A stretch of DNA of 64,000 bases from Diphasiastrum complanatum (lineage: Eukaryota > Streptophyta > Lycopodiopsida > Lycopodiales > Lycopodiaceae). Position 1 is the first letter of the stretch. Every line of letters starts with the position of its first letter. Positions 51,600 to 63,852 of the stretch are shown here, piece by piece. The stretch is from the NCBI GenBank assembly GCA_029204225.1, contig CM055095.1, positions 55,579,612 to 55,643,611 of the forward strand, read 5' to 3'. The notes under the pieces are model-generated. The model saw nothing but the letters and a program-made list of their open reading frames with translations, was not told the origin of the DNA and did not search any database. The translations under genes were made by a program, and so were the position numbers.

Positions 51600-54242
51600 A
51601 AAAATAGAATGATAGTAGCGAAAAAATGTCTGTGAATTCCTAGCAAAGAATGGACAGCTCCTAAATCAGTCATGTCAAATTCCTTTGATAGATCACTCTT
51701 AGTAGTGTGCATAAGAGAAGTGTCGTTATCTACGTAAAGAGCTATGTGCTCTTGGCCTTTGACATCGAATCCTTCCGGTTGGAAGGTATACAGCTCCTCT
51801 TCGACGTTGTCGTTCAGAAATGTTGTCTTGACATCCATTTGGTGTATTTCGAGGTCTTTTGAGGCTGCTAACGCAATCAGAATTCTAATTGACGACATCT
51901 TGATGACAAGACTAAAAATTTCTTGATAATCCACACCTTGGACTTGAGTGAATCCTTTAGCCACCAGTCGTGCTTTCCATTTAGCAATGGAACCATCAAA
52001 GTTGATCTTCTTCTTGAAGATCCACTTGTTGTCGATAACTCTCTTGTGAGTGGGGAAGTCGACCATTGTCCAGGTCTGGTTCAACAAAAGTGAGTTGTAC
52101 TCGCCTTCCATAGCTTCTTGCCACTTCACAGCATCCTTGAAATTAATTGCTTCGGCTAGGCTCTCTGGTTCTTTCGATGAAGTCTAGAATGATTGAGGTG
52201 TGTACCTCTCAGGAACTGTCCGAGTCTGTGAGGATCTGCGGACGTTTGGTTGACCAAGATGCGATGATGTTTCTTCTTGAATTTCTCCAGATATGTTCGA
52301 GCTAGCTTGGTTTGATCTGATGACAGGTACTGTCAGTTGCTCGGCTTCTGTAGCTGTAGCTACAGGTTTTGTAGCTATAGCTGCAGGTTTTGTAGAAGGA
52401 ACATCAATGTTGGAAGAATTCATGCTACGTAAAATAGGATGAAATGACACAGCATCGTTTATCGATGGTTGTTTGAAATCATAATATGCATGTTCTTGAA
52501 ATATTACATCCCTAGAGACAATACTACATTGGTGGATGGATCATAAACTTTATAAGCTTTGTGTTCATCATGATAGCCAATGAAAATACATTTATTTGTC
52601 CTATGATCCAACTTCTTCCTAAACTGTTTAGGAATGTGAACAAAAAATATACAACCAAAGATTTTTGAATGGCTGACACTAGGCTTGTGCCCATGCCAAA
52701 CTTCATGAGGAGTTTTATTGTTGACGGCTTTAGTGCTGGATCTGTTTTGTACGTAATAGGCTGTGGCAGTAACTTCTGCCCAGAACTTCGCATGTAGGTG
52801 TGCTTGATGTAGCATGGATCTGGCTTAGTTGAGAAGAGTTCGATTCTTCCTTTTTGCAATCCCGTTTTATTGAGGTGAATAGAAAGCGGTGAACTTTCTT
52901 CAAATACCATGTTCAGCCATGTAGTCGAACATCTTGTTAGAGAGGTATTCGCCGCCACCATCAGTTCGGAGTGCCTTCACTTTTGTAGACGTTTGTGTCT
53001 CAGCCATGGCCTTGAATTTCTTGAAGCATTCAAAGGCTTCAGATTTCTGCTTAATGAACATGACTTAGACCATCCAAAACAATCATCTATAAAAGTGATA
53101 AAATATATTGCATCTCCTAAGGACGAAGTTGGCATTGGACGACAAAGATCGCTATGTACAAGATCCAATACATGCTTTGTTTTGATGGAATGTGACTTGG
53201 GAAACTTGCTTCTAGAGTGTTTCCATAGACGCATGATTCACAAAAGAAAGATTTCTTATCTAATGAAGAAGGGAAATACAATCCATCAACTAAATTATTA
53301 CAATGCATTTAGGAATGTGATCTTGTATTCACGTGCCCAAATTGACTATGCCACAAAATAGCATTATCGTTTACATTTTTATTAGAGATACTAGCTAATG
53401 CAACTGAATTAGAGTATACATAAAGATTTATGATTCTAGTGCATGTAGTCAGAGTAGTATCTTCCTCGAATATTGTACACTGCTCAGATGAGAAAATAGC
53501 AGTGTAGCCCTCATTAGTTATCTTAGAGACTGATAATAGGTTCTTTGATAGCTGAGGAACATGAAGGACGTTGGGAACACAAATAGATAGATCGTTGTTG
53601 AATGTAATCTTCACTGCTCCTTTGCCTTCCATGCGTATGGTGCTTGAATCTCCGAGGTAGATGGATTGATCTCTGTTGTAAGCTGCATACTTGGTAAACC
53701 ATTCCTTGCGAGAGGTCATGTGTTGGGTAGCGCCGCTGTCCAAGTACCAACTATCATAGACTTCGTTGCTGTTGTTGTAAGCCATTAACAAATGTGTTTC
53801 TTGCTCCTTGAATTCCACCGTGTTGGAGGAATCTGGCTGCTACTATTGTTGCTTCTTCGCTTCGTTGTAGATCCGGATACGACACTCCTTGATGGCGTGA
53901 TTGGCTCTCTTGCAATATCTACAGAAAAGCTTCTTTCGTGATCCACTATTCTCACATTGAGTGTGAGGCTTTTGTTGTTGTTGCTACACTTGATTCTTGC
54001 CCTTGTAGTAGTCTTTCTTGTTGGTGTATAGAGTCATGGATTTGTCTTTGATAGATAGGCTGCTAGTCTTTCTCCGCATTTCTTCTTGAAGTAGGTGACC
54101 AATCACCTTTTGAAGAGTGAGGTTGGGTTGTGTGGAGATCATCACCGCAAAGTGCTCATATGACTTTGGAAGAGAAGAAAACAAGGTCATGACAACATCA
54201 TCATCTTGAATAGAACATCCTACAGCTGATAACTGATCCAAT
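51600..54242 (-). mobile_element. Ty1/Copia body fragment, minus strand, no LTRs
   Basis: Runs, 5' to 3' on the minus strand, from the middle of gag (54241) through zinc knuckle, protease, integrase and RT to about 51600. Both ends are cut and no LTR flanks it. Several frameshifts and an RT deletion show it is dead. Its flanks are unrelated repeats. Confidence 0.85.
51600..54242 (-). pseudogene. Copia gag-pol remnant
   Basis: Gag: DDDVVMTLFSSLPKSYEHF and a zinc-knuckle region near 53930-53880. Protease: SWYLDSGATQHMTSRKEW (about 53745), intact DSGA. Pre-integrase finger near 53350. Integrase: LVHSDLCRPM (53160) with the first Asp, then frameshifts; later GYHDEHKAYKVYDPS (52570). RT: LLLNQTWTMVDFPTHKRVI, NKWIFKKKINFDGSIAKWKA, MDVKTTFLNDNVEEELY. 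At about 51755 RT jumps from FDVKGQEH to IALYVDND, deleting about 40-50 residues and changing the YVDD motif to YVDN. It ends after MTDLGAVHSLLGI; RNase H is missing. Confidence 0.85.
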
Positions 54243-54699
54243 AAAGACTTTAATCATGGAGTAGATACAATGCAACAAGCTCCTCTTCACAAAGAGGGAG
54301 TCTCTTAAATAAGCAAGAGAGCTCCTTAGGTGGCATCCTAGTGGAATTTCCACATTTCACAAACTAAAAGTGGAATAATGCTCTCCACTAGAGGTCACCA
54401 TCAAAAGGTGGCTCACTCTACTTTCTTTAAGAGAAGACTACTTGCATTTATTACATTTGCCTAGAAATATTAGTTCCTACATGGTCATTCCATCTTCCGA
54501 GATTCACCATCAGACTTACACAGTTCTTGCTTGTCATTACTAACCAGTATTCCTTAGCTCTCATACTTGGCTCTCAGTCATCATTCATCTCATCTTCTCA
54601 GAGACCTCCTCGGTCTAAGGTGTGAGGTGCTCTTGAGTTGCTCTGTCCGAGTATCTTGGGGATTCGTCAGAATCAGCCAACTTCCTTGCTGCCATAGGC
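54243..54699. other. Spacer between Copia fragment and Gypsy extra ORF
   Basis: No coding pattern. It may be the 3' pol spacer of the Gypsy that supplies the following ORF, but it shares nothing obvious with the equivalent spacer at 13390-13770. Confidence 0.35.
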
Positions 54700-56585
54700 A
54701 TAGCGTCTGGAACCCAAGCCTCACCCAACCATAAACAGGCCAAACAAGCTATTAAGCCTAACAAATGATCTGCATTGGACTAATGACGACTATCTCCTCG
54801 ATGCCATCATTGAGCCTGCCATACACGCTGCTGCCTAGCTTCTGAATAACTTTCTGATGGTTGGCAACCTCATGAAAGACCGCATCACTTCACAGATCCT
54901 CCATAGGATAGTCGAGTCCTATGTCAAGATAGCTAAGGCCTCTCTTGAACCATATAATTGGTTCAAGACTGTTTCTGGTGAGCTCAAACGAGCTATCAAG
55001 AGAATACCAAGTAGCAGTGCGATGTTGGTTCCCTGTTGTCTCTTCTAGCGGCCTCCCACCTTGAAAACGAAATCCATGGCTTTCACCTGGATTCTGTATT
55101 TTTGGTCTATGAAGAAGCACCGGCCGAGTCATCCCACCAGGCCTCCCATTCACATAGTCGACGTCGTCCACGTAGTGAGATCATCATGCCAACCAAGGAC
55201 AGTACCATCAGGTCCTACTGTTGCTGCCGCCTCCACGATAGTAGATTTTGGTGATGCTCTCGATTTGGTCTCAAGCCTTGCGCAAGTGATCCAGTCTATG
55301 CTGGATAAGAAAAAAAAATGGAACAGAGAATTTCCGACATGGGATCCGAAAATAATCTTATCAGCCAGAAGAATGTTCAGTTGGATAGAGAATTGAAGAT
55401 CGCCAAGTAGCACAAAGAAAAGTCTGAAGCTAAAAAAAAGATGGCACAACAACAGGCTGATCGCCTCGAATGATACGTCAGCTCCCTATAGAATGCCTTG
55501 ACAACCGCACAAGATCAGGTGGATAAGATTGTGCAGGATGCAAAGCAACAGGCGCAACTACTACAAGGTCAACTACAAATGGCAGAACAGGATCACACAT
55601 GTCTCCAAGGTGAATTAGATGCGACCACCCTTAAGCGTGATGCCTATCTTCAGACACAAATACTAGATCATCCGGTAACTTCGACGGAGATCACGTATTT
55701 GTTCAAGAAAGTGAAAATGTACAAAGTGGCCACGGATTCCAAGGTCGATTTGACAAGTCCAAAGGAGCAACTTCAACTGAGTTGGCAAAGGGTAAAGAAA
55801 CTATTAGTGACTATGGAAAAGCCGCCGCTCAGGTGTTGGAAGCTGGACGACAAATCCCAATACTGGTCAAGCCGCAATTCTCCCCTTCACACCAAACTGC
55901 AATACCAATGGATACAAGGCTGGATTCGGACATGGACCAGGGGGGTGCTCCAAAAATAGAAGAACAACTGCCAGCTGTACAGGCAGTGCCAACAGGTCCA
56001 TTCTCATCAAGGACCACACCGTTATTCAGAAGGCCCATCAACGTCGAGGACCAGATCCAAAATTTTTTATCACAACATCCTCATGAGTCCTCGCGTGGTG
56101 GTTGGGTCCTTAAGTTCAAGACCTCGGAGATAGAGGCCAACAAAGAAGTGGACAAAATACCCGCATTGGGAGAGCAGCCGACATGGAGAGCTACCATTTT
56201 TGAGAAAACTTTGGAATCAATCAGGAGTTATGTGGCAAGCAATCACAATCCATACGTCCAATTGGCCAATCATCCATCAGCCATATCAGTGGTCGATATC
56301 AATGGATTTCCACTGGTCCTTACAAGCATACCAGTGACAGTATATTCACTCTCCCTATCCGACAGTGCGACAATCGGCAATGTTTGCAAAAGATTTAACT
56401 CTGTTGGCATCAGTGGCAACTAGATGGGATGATTGCCTTCCGCTCTAGCATTCGATCCAAATAAGCCAGTGGCCTCAGAGAATATCAAAGATCAGCTGCC
56501 GATTGCTCGTTTATATTTTTGTGCAGCAATGATGGGAGGCTCCTGGGAATCTCGCTTCACATCTTGGACGACCTCAAAGTGGATT
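54700..56585 (+). pseudogene. Second copy of the Gypsy additional ORF, plus strand
   Basis: Homologous in order to 13390-10893 (-). N-terminal NDDYLLDAIIEPAI, then ITSQILHRIVES and LEPYNWFKTVSGELKRAIKR (54880-55005). The segment aligned with the hydrophobic run of the other copy is degraded here (QCDVGSLLSLLAASHLENE). Next are IHGFHLDSVFLVYEE..AESS and GDALDLVSSLAQVIQSMLDKKKK (55240-55320). A coiled-coil-like, Gln-rich stretch follows (55430-55720) ending EITYLFKKVKMYKV. The C-terminal domain runs HPHESSRGGWVLKFKTSEIE (56080-56140), ALGEQPTWRATIFEKTLESI, SYVASN, and PIARLYFCAAMMGGSWESRF. Three or four frameshifts and stops. It is cut at 56585, inside the last conserved block, by a chromovirus LTR, so the end and the 3' LTR are missing. 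No integrase precedes it. Confidence 0.65.
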
Positions 56586-57520
56586 GCAGGAGCTCATCAT
56601 TGTTTTTTGCCACATAATTTGGATTTTAATATTGCCCTATGGTCTGTGTCAGGGCACATTACTCACGCTGTCTTGCCCTGTTGGACGTGTACGCTGGACA
56701 TGCCCCTAACTGTGGTATCTGACCTCATGTGTTCTCTAGGGTTTGGCACTGGTTACAGGCTCGTAACACTCCCTGCCCCTTAAGAATCATCTTGGTCCTC
56801 TAAGATAAAGTCTAGAAATAACCTATGAAGGACGTTTCCCTTCTCCCAAGTGGCATTCTCAATAGGTTGATCCATCCACTTGATTAGATATTCTTGGTAT
56901 AGAGTATGACGGGTCTGTGTCTCTCTACTACTAAGAATCCGCTCTGGCTCATGTAGAAGTTGCTGAGAATCCAATGAGAGAACTAGAACACTGTCGTCTA
57001 CTAGATTTTCAGATTTGGTTAAGACTTTTCATAACCGACTTACATGAAAGATTTGAAAAACCTTACTGTTGCGTGGGAGCTCTAGTTCATAGGTGACCTC
57101 GCCTAGTCTACTACTAATGGTAAAAGTACCACATTACTTAGGAGACAATTTAGCACACACTCCCGATTTGAGAGTTTTAGAGTCAACTGGGACTCATAAA
57201 TAGACTTTCTCACTAGCGGAGAATTGCAGATCCCATATGTGTGGATCTGCATAATGCCTGGCTCAATCCTAGGATTACCTAATGTTACGCTTAACATGTT
57301 CTATCATCTGGTTTAGGTCTTCTAGAAAGTTTCTAGCTACTTCAACTTTTTTTTTTTTTGTTTAAACCCTACAATTGTGGGTGACCGTGGCTGAAAACCA
57401 TACATCAGCATAAATGGGCTGTATCCCGTAGCTAAACGTTTGGTACTGTTATAAGCGAACTCTAATATCGAGAGATATTCCTCTCAATTAGTTTGTTTTT
57501 TGGGACGTATGCACAAAACA
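56586..57520 (-). mobile_element. Chromovirus (Ty3/Gypsy) 3' end: integrase, chromodomain, LTR start
   Basis: Minus strand. Integrase tail remnants read AYNSTKRLATGYSPFMLMYGFQPRS (57460-57370, one frame with breaks), then a GEVTYELELPRN..FQIFHVS block (57110-57050). A chromodomain follows: EPERILSSRE, YLIKWMDQPIENATWEKGN, FLDF.LED (56974-56780). After the stop, a purine tract AAGGGGCAGGGAG is followed by TGTTACGAGCC, a plausible 3' LTR start (56771 downward), cut at about 56586. Stops in the integrase part. Confidence 0.75.
56780..56974 (-). pseudogene. Chromodomain end of a Gypsy chromovirus integrase
   Basis: About 64 codons containing the chromodomain core (EPERIL...YLIKWMDQPIENATWE). Chromodomains of this group steer integration towards heterochromatin marks. 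The rest of the polyprotein upstream is decayed. Confidence 0.75.
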
Positions 57521-57810
57521 TATCCTCTAGCACATGATTTGTGAATTTCACACGTGTAGAGTGCCCACTACATGTTTTAGATCTCCTAAGGTGTGTGGAT
57601 GCACAATGATCAATATTAGATTGAGATTCAAAATCTATCTTACTCTCAATGGCAAAAACACACTACTACATGCATTAACTCACTTCCAAAGTACATACAC
57701 ACATGTGGGAAGTGCTCCAAAATAAAAACTAAGTACAAAAATAGCCAGCTCTCGAGTAGAGAGAGAATCCAACCAATAGCTCTCGGGTAGAGAGAGAAAG
57801 CAAGAAAACA
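57521..57810. other. Non-coding segment with a tandem 31-bp repeat
   Basis: GCTCTCGAGTAGAGAGAG (about 57748) and GCTCTCGGGTAGAGAGAG (about 57779) repeat with a 31-base period. TTTCACACGTGTAGAG (57547) carries the G-box-like word seen in nearby Copia LTRs, so part of this may be LTR-derived. Confidence 0.4.
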
Positions 57811-60089
57811 CTAAGTCTCAAATTCACACTTGATCTCAAAATTATCACAAGATGAAGATATATACCTTAGAATCCGCTTGGCCATCTTCCAATGATGGAT
57901 CTTGGGATCTTGCATAAATTGACTCAACTTGTGCACACAAAAGCTCAAGTCGGGCCTAGTGATGGTAAGCCAAATTAAGGAGCCTATAAGACTCCTAAAA
58001 AGTGTGATGTCCTCGAAGGATCTTTCATCACCTTTATTAGGATCATTCACAATTTGCTCCATTGGAGTATCTATGCTCTTAGAATTTTCTGTATGGAATT
58101 TTTTCAACATAGAAAGAGCATATCTAGATTGACATATAAAAACATAATCTTCATGAAAGTCAATCTCTAGGCCTAGAATGTAATGGATCTCTCCTAGATC
58201 TTGCATTTTAAACTCACTTCCAAGTGCTAGCTTAGTTTCTTCAACTAGTTTGATACAACTTCCACAAAGAATAATGTCATCAACATAGATTAGAAGAATG
58301 ACAATATTACTATCAACAAACTTTAGATACATGGAAGGATCATAGTCACTAAGAACAAATCCTAGTGAGATAAGAAAAGAGTTGAGTCTTGAATACCATG
58401 ATCTTGGTGCGTGCTTTAGTCCATAAAAACCGTTTGAAGAGCAAGCACACTTTGGAATCATCCTTGATGAATCATTGAGGTTGTTCCATATAAATCTCCT
58501 CCTCAAGATAACCATTAAAAAAGCATTGGATACACCTAATTGGAACACCTTCCATTTGAAAAAAAACAACCAAGAGAGATAAGAATTCTTATTGTCACCA
58601 TCTTTGCAACGGGTGCAAAGGTCTCCTCATAGTCAAGGCCATGGATTTGAGCAAATCCTTTAGCACATAATCTTGCCTTGAACTTGTTGATGGTGCCATC
58701 CTGATTATATTTGATTCAAAATACCCACTTGCATCCAATCACATGCTTGTTGGATGGTGGATCCACAAGCTCCCAAGTATTGTTGGTGATCAATGCATCA
58801 TACTGTTGCTTCATGGCATCATACCACTCCTTGGTATTGAGTGCCTCTTGAACAATCTTTGGCTCTTCATGAGAAACAAAGAAGGCATAATTAGTGGAAT
58901 CAAGATCCACTTGCTTGCCTTTATCAACATATGAAAGCCTCTCAGATCTTTCTCTCCTAGATCTTCTTGGTGAAATAATCCAAGGAGATCCTCTTCAATT
59001 CTCGACCATCACATCATAATTGTCTTCAATAGCAATAGTTCGTGATGCATCTAGAGATGCTTTGATCTCGGCCCCTTCCAAATTAGATTTTTGCTCTTCA
59101 TGGAAAATAACATCTCTACTCTCAATCACAATAGAGGTAGAGATTATAAAGACTCTATAGGCCTTCTTGGTGGATGAATATCCAACCACCCCTTTTGCAT
59201 GAAGTAGGATCATCTTTCTTCCTTGTTTCCAAGGGGATATGGACAAAACATATAGGCTTCTCTATAAATAAGATCTCATATGGTGACTTTCCTCCAAGAG
59301 CAATATGAGGGAGTCTATTGCAAAGATAATTTGCACAACTTATGGCTTCTCCCCAAAATTATTTTGGCAAAGATGCCTCAATCCTTATGGCTTTGGCACA
59401 TTCACATAAGGATCTATTCTTTCTCTCGGCCACTCCATTTTGAGATGGAGAGTAGGCACAAGAGAACTCTCTTTTAATGCCTTCAAGCTCACAATAGTCA
59501 TGGAATTTACTGGAGATATACTCTCCACCTCCATCACATCTAAAAGCTTTAATCTTCAATGAGAATTGCTTCTCAACATAAGCTTTGAAAATAAGGAAAT
59601 GATCAAACACCATAGATTTAGAAGCAAGAAGATATATCCAAGTGAATCTTGTAAAATCATCATTGAAAGTTACAAAACAAGTGGCTCGTCCCTTGCTCAT
59701 AGATGATGAGAAACGAACATCCAAGTGGATCAAATCCAAAGGATGCTTGCTCTTGATAGAAGATCTTGTAAATGGCTTCTTGTGAGATTTAGCAATAGCA
59801 CAAGCCTCACATGGCTTGATCTCTTGGAAAATGACTTTGGCAAGCCAATAGCTTTGGCTTCTTTGATCATAGAGATCATGGATTTGTAATTGGGATGTTC
59901 CAACCTCCTATGCCATAACTCCTCCATAGATAGCTTGTTCACAAAAGCAACATTACAAGCATTTACACATTCTCTTGGATCTAGTTTATAGATGCCTCCA
60001 AATTTAGATACTAGTGCAAGTATCTCATCATTGTTTTTTATAGTACAAGTATCAACATTGAATTTCACATCAAGGCCATTATCAAGCAA
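57811..60089 (-). mobile_element. Ty1/Copia fragment, minus strand
   Basis: Runs on the minus strand from the end of protease (LDNGLDVKF, 60089) through integrase and RT to the first part of RNase H (RILRYIS, about 57860). Both ends are truncated and there are no LTRs. At 60089/60090 it directly abuts a plus-strand Copia fragment of a different family. Confidence 0.85.
57811..60089 (-). pseudogene. Copia pol remnant
   Basis: Pre-integrase finger ELWHRRLEHPNYKSM (about 59910). Integrase: DLIHLDVRFSSS with the first Asp near 59730, AFRCDGGGEYISSKFHDYCE, QNGVAERKNRSLCECAKAI (59425). A later integrase/RT linker lies near 59200-58990 (VVGYSSTKKAYRV, ESRDVIFHEE). RT: ALNTKEWYDAMKQQYDALIT and NKHVIGCKWVF (58850-58720), a frameshift region, then GFYGLKHAPRSWYSRLNSFL and LLIYVDDIILCGS (58300). 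RNase H starts GSLIWLTITRPDLSFCVHKL and is cut. All three integrase catalytic positions and YVDD survive, but several frameshifts divide the frame. Confidence 0.85.
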
Positions 60090-61723
60090 TTGACACCTTT
60101 GGAGAAATGGACCAAGGAAGATCCATCATCAATCAAAGTTATTATGCTCGGGTATGGCAAAGCAAGCAAGGGATATAAGGTATACATTCCATCTTCAAAC
60201 AAGTTTGTGGTTTCTAGAGATATCATTTTTGATGAGGATAATATGCATAAACTTATTGATGGCTCAATCAAATCACCTATCAAGAGGGAGGTGGCCGAGG
60301 ATCAAGATGTCATAGATCTTGAGGAGGAGCTAGAGCCAAGCGAACCAATCACTCCAAGAAGACCATCACAGGTAAGAATGGAGCCATTGAGGCTCACATG
60401 CCAAGACAAGGAGAAGCAAGCCGAGGGTAATCCATCTTCATCCTTTGCACTCATTTCAAGTTTTGAAGAACCTTCATGTGTAGAAGATGCACTTGCTTCA
60501 CATTTTGGTTGGACACTCTTTCAAATGAATGTTTCTAATGCACTATTAAATGGTTATTTGGAAGAAGAAATCTTCATGGAGTAGCCCCAAGGCTTCATCA
60601 AGCTCGGGATGGAAGGTAAAGTATGTCATCTTCAAAGGAGCTTACATGGTTTGAAGCATGCATCAACATCTTGGAATTCAAGACTTCATGATTTCTTAGT
60701 TTCTATTGGATTCACTCAAAGTGAATATGATCCAACTTTGTACATAATGTATGATGTAAATGGCACTGTACTTTTATTGATTTATGTAGATGACATCATC
60801 CTTAGTGGTGATAACATTGATGGTATTGAGAAAACCAAGAAAAATCTATCACTAGAATTTAAGATGGTAGATCTTGGTCAACTTCACTTTATATTGGGCA
60901 TAGAAGTACTTAGAGGTTCACATTTCATCTTCATTAGTCAAACTAAGTATGCTCAAAGTTTGCTCAATAGATTCAAGATGCAAGATTGCAAGCATGTAGA
61001 AACACCAATGGAGCAAGATGTAAAAGTGCTCAATAAAAGTGGAAGCATCCTTTATGGACATCACTCTTTATAGGAAACTTATAGGCTCCTTAATGTGGAT
61101 CACCATAACTAGGCCTGATTTATGCTTTAGTGTGTGTAGGCTAAGTCAATATATGCAAAAACCATTAGTGATACATTGGAAAAATGCTAAAAGGATCTTG
61201 AGATACATCTCGGGTACTCTAGATCATGGAATTCTCTATAGAGGAGATGTCATTGATTTGCATGCCTTTAGTGACTCGGATTTTGCAGGTGACAAAAGTG
61301 ATAGGAAGTCCACAAGTGCCTATGCAACATTCATTGGTGGAGGAGTAGTTTCTTGGTTGTCAAAGAAACAAGAAACCATCTCACTCTTTTCAACCAAAAT
61401 CGAGTATAAAGCTCTCACCACTACAACAAAGGCTATTATGGATCAAAAGGCTACTTATGGACTTGAAAGTCATGAGTTTAGATGCAACATTTCAGCCCAA
61501 CACCTTGCAACCAATCCAATCTTCCATGCAAGATCAAAACATATTGAGATCTCTCATCATTTTGTGAGAGAAAAGGTGCAATCAAAGGAGACATCTTTGA
61601 AGAATGTGGCAAGTAAGTGAATGTATTGCTGATATCCTCACTAAACCACTTCAAAGAGCTGCATTTGTGAAGTTAAGATCAGCCCTAGGGTTGATAAGCA
61701 AGTCTATGTTATCTTCAAACTAG
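60090..61723 (+). pseudogene. Copia integrase end, RT (with deletion) and RNase H
   Basis: Begins KWTKEDPSSIKVIMLGYGKA and VVSRDIIFDEDN (integrase C-terminus and linker). At about 60495 the frame jumps from EEPSCVEDALA to HFGWTLFQMNVSNALLNG, removing about 100 residues from the RT N-terminus while keeping the frame. A TAG replaces the Gln codon of the MEQPQGF-type motif (60582). RT: SLHGLKHASTSWNSRL, LLIYVDDIILSGDN (60777-60820). A frameshift near 61040 precedes RNase H (RPDLCFSVCRLSQYMQKP, FSDSDFAGDKSDRKST, FSTKIEYKAL, KHIEISHHFV), which ends after a TGA at 61618 with ADILTKPL in another frame. Confidence 0.83.
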
Positions 61724-61736
61724 TTGTGAGGAGGAG

Positions 61737-62417
61737 TGTTAAATTTACGCAAGCTAGTTCGCACAATTACCACTTGTAAATGACTTTGAGGCCATGTTGT
61801 GGGATGTCACACGTGCCAAAAGCATAGGATACCTTATTCTAAGTCAAATCATTAAGCTAGCTTTGGAATGGTACCTTTGGGATATGTCCAAAGAGTGCAT
61901 AGATAGGATAGAGAAAAAGTAGGAGATAAAAATAGCGTTTTTCTCATTGTTTTTGGATCTCGAGGCATTGACCCTAAATAGGGTGGATCAAGTGGATCTT
62001 TAAGTTAGATGTTAGGGTTAGATGATGATGAATACATAGAAGCCCTAATATGCTCAGATCTGAACTCTACATGTATAAATATGTGATGGGATTTGCATCC
62101 AATTATGAGCAAATCGAGATTTTCCTTCTTGACTAGTTTGAGTCTATGCTTTGATTGATGAATGCTATTGACATATGAGTTTCTATGATGATTTAATGAG
62201 TTTGGATTTGCAGGTACAGTACACAGGCAACAACAGGTCGTACTTTCACATGTGTGAAGAGTTTTGGAGCTAATTCATGGAGTTCAAGCCAAGATAAACT
62301 AGGAATCAATGCATTGATTAGTAATCTAGCTTCTAGATCTTGTTTGGATCTTAAATAGGTGCTTTCTCCATCATTTCTAGGATGAAATGCGATTATTTTG
62401 CTGTATTTTTATCAACA
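61737..62417 (+). repeat. 3' LTR of the plus-strand Copia fragment (right end tentative)
   Basis: TGTTAAATTTACGC follows the purine tract. TTTTTATCAACA (62417) would be a suitable CA end, but there is no partner LTR to prove it. It contains TCACACGTGCC (61807) and TTTCACATGTGTGAAG (62244). Confidence 0.6.
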
Positions 62418-62519
62418 TGCATCCCCTCCCCATCATTTTTAGTTAAGAAAGTGTGTATGCATGGGTGAGGAGAGGAGGATGCATGGGTGCACCCATACAC
62501 ATGCGCACAAATAGTTAGA

Positions 62520-63244
<725 letters not shown>

Positions 63245-63270
63245 GATTTGAATACTGAAATAGTAATGAG

Positions 63271-63612
63271 CTTTGCTGACAAGTTCAAAAATTTGTAGCT
63301 TGCCCAATATTTAACGAAATAAAAAAAAATTATGTCTCTAAAAAGCGCTTTCAATGCTCTACAACCCTACCTATTTAGATTAAATTACAGAGAATAGAAA
63401 GTCAATTGAAAAATGAATCAAACACCGGCAGAAAAATAAAAAAGAATCTAGAAATTTCTGGTTTTTGACAAGTTTTTAATATTTTGTTGCCAACTTCAAA
63501 AATTTGTAACTTGCTCAATACTTAACGAAATTGAAAAAAATGTATATATATGTCTAGAAAGCCCTTTCAATGCTCTACAATTTTACCTATTTAGATTGAA
63601 TTATAGACAAAC
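63271..63612. repeat. Direct repeat of about 130 bp (two copies, 213 bp apart)
   Basis: 63271-63400 and 63485-63612 share CAAAAATTTGTA(G/A)CTTGC(C/T)CAATA and the block CTTTCAATGCTCTACAA....ACCTATTTAGATT. They lie in the leader of the minus-strand Gypsy that begins at the right edge. Confidence 0.7.
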
Positions 63613-63830
63613 AAAAGTTGGGCAAAAATTGAATAAAAAATAAAATTTGCTTAAAAAAAAAACAAAAAAAATACAATCCCCACATTTTTTGGAACGTTTT
63701 TGAACATAACTCTTACAAATCACATCTATAATGCAAAGCTAACCCTAGCATGCCAAAACCAAGATGCTAAATGCAGGCTAACCACCATACATGTATCATA
63801 AACATGCTGAAAATGAAAAATTGGCATTGC

Positions 63831-63849
63831 TCCCCAGCAACGGCCCCCA
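63831..63849 (-). other. Gypsy primer binding site, variant
   Basis: Minus strand TGGGGGCCGTTGCTGGGGA, one or two bases from the Asp-tRNA-type site at 34973-34994. Confidence 0.65.
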
Positions 63850-63852
63850 AAT

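Larger units (their letters stand above)
60090..62417 (+). mobile_element. Ty1/Copia 3' part with LTR, plus strand
   Basis: Starts within the integrase C-terminus, carries a deleted RT and an RNase H. It ends with a purine tract GTGAGGAGGAG (61726-61736) and a 3' LTR from 61737. The upstream half of the element is absent. Confidence 0.82.
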
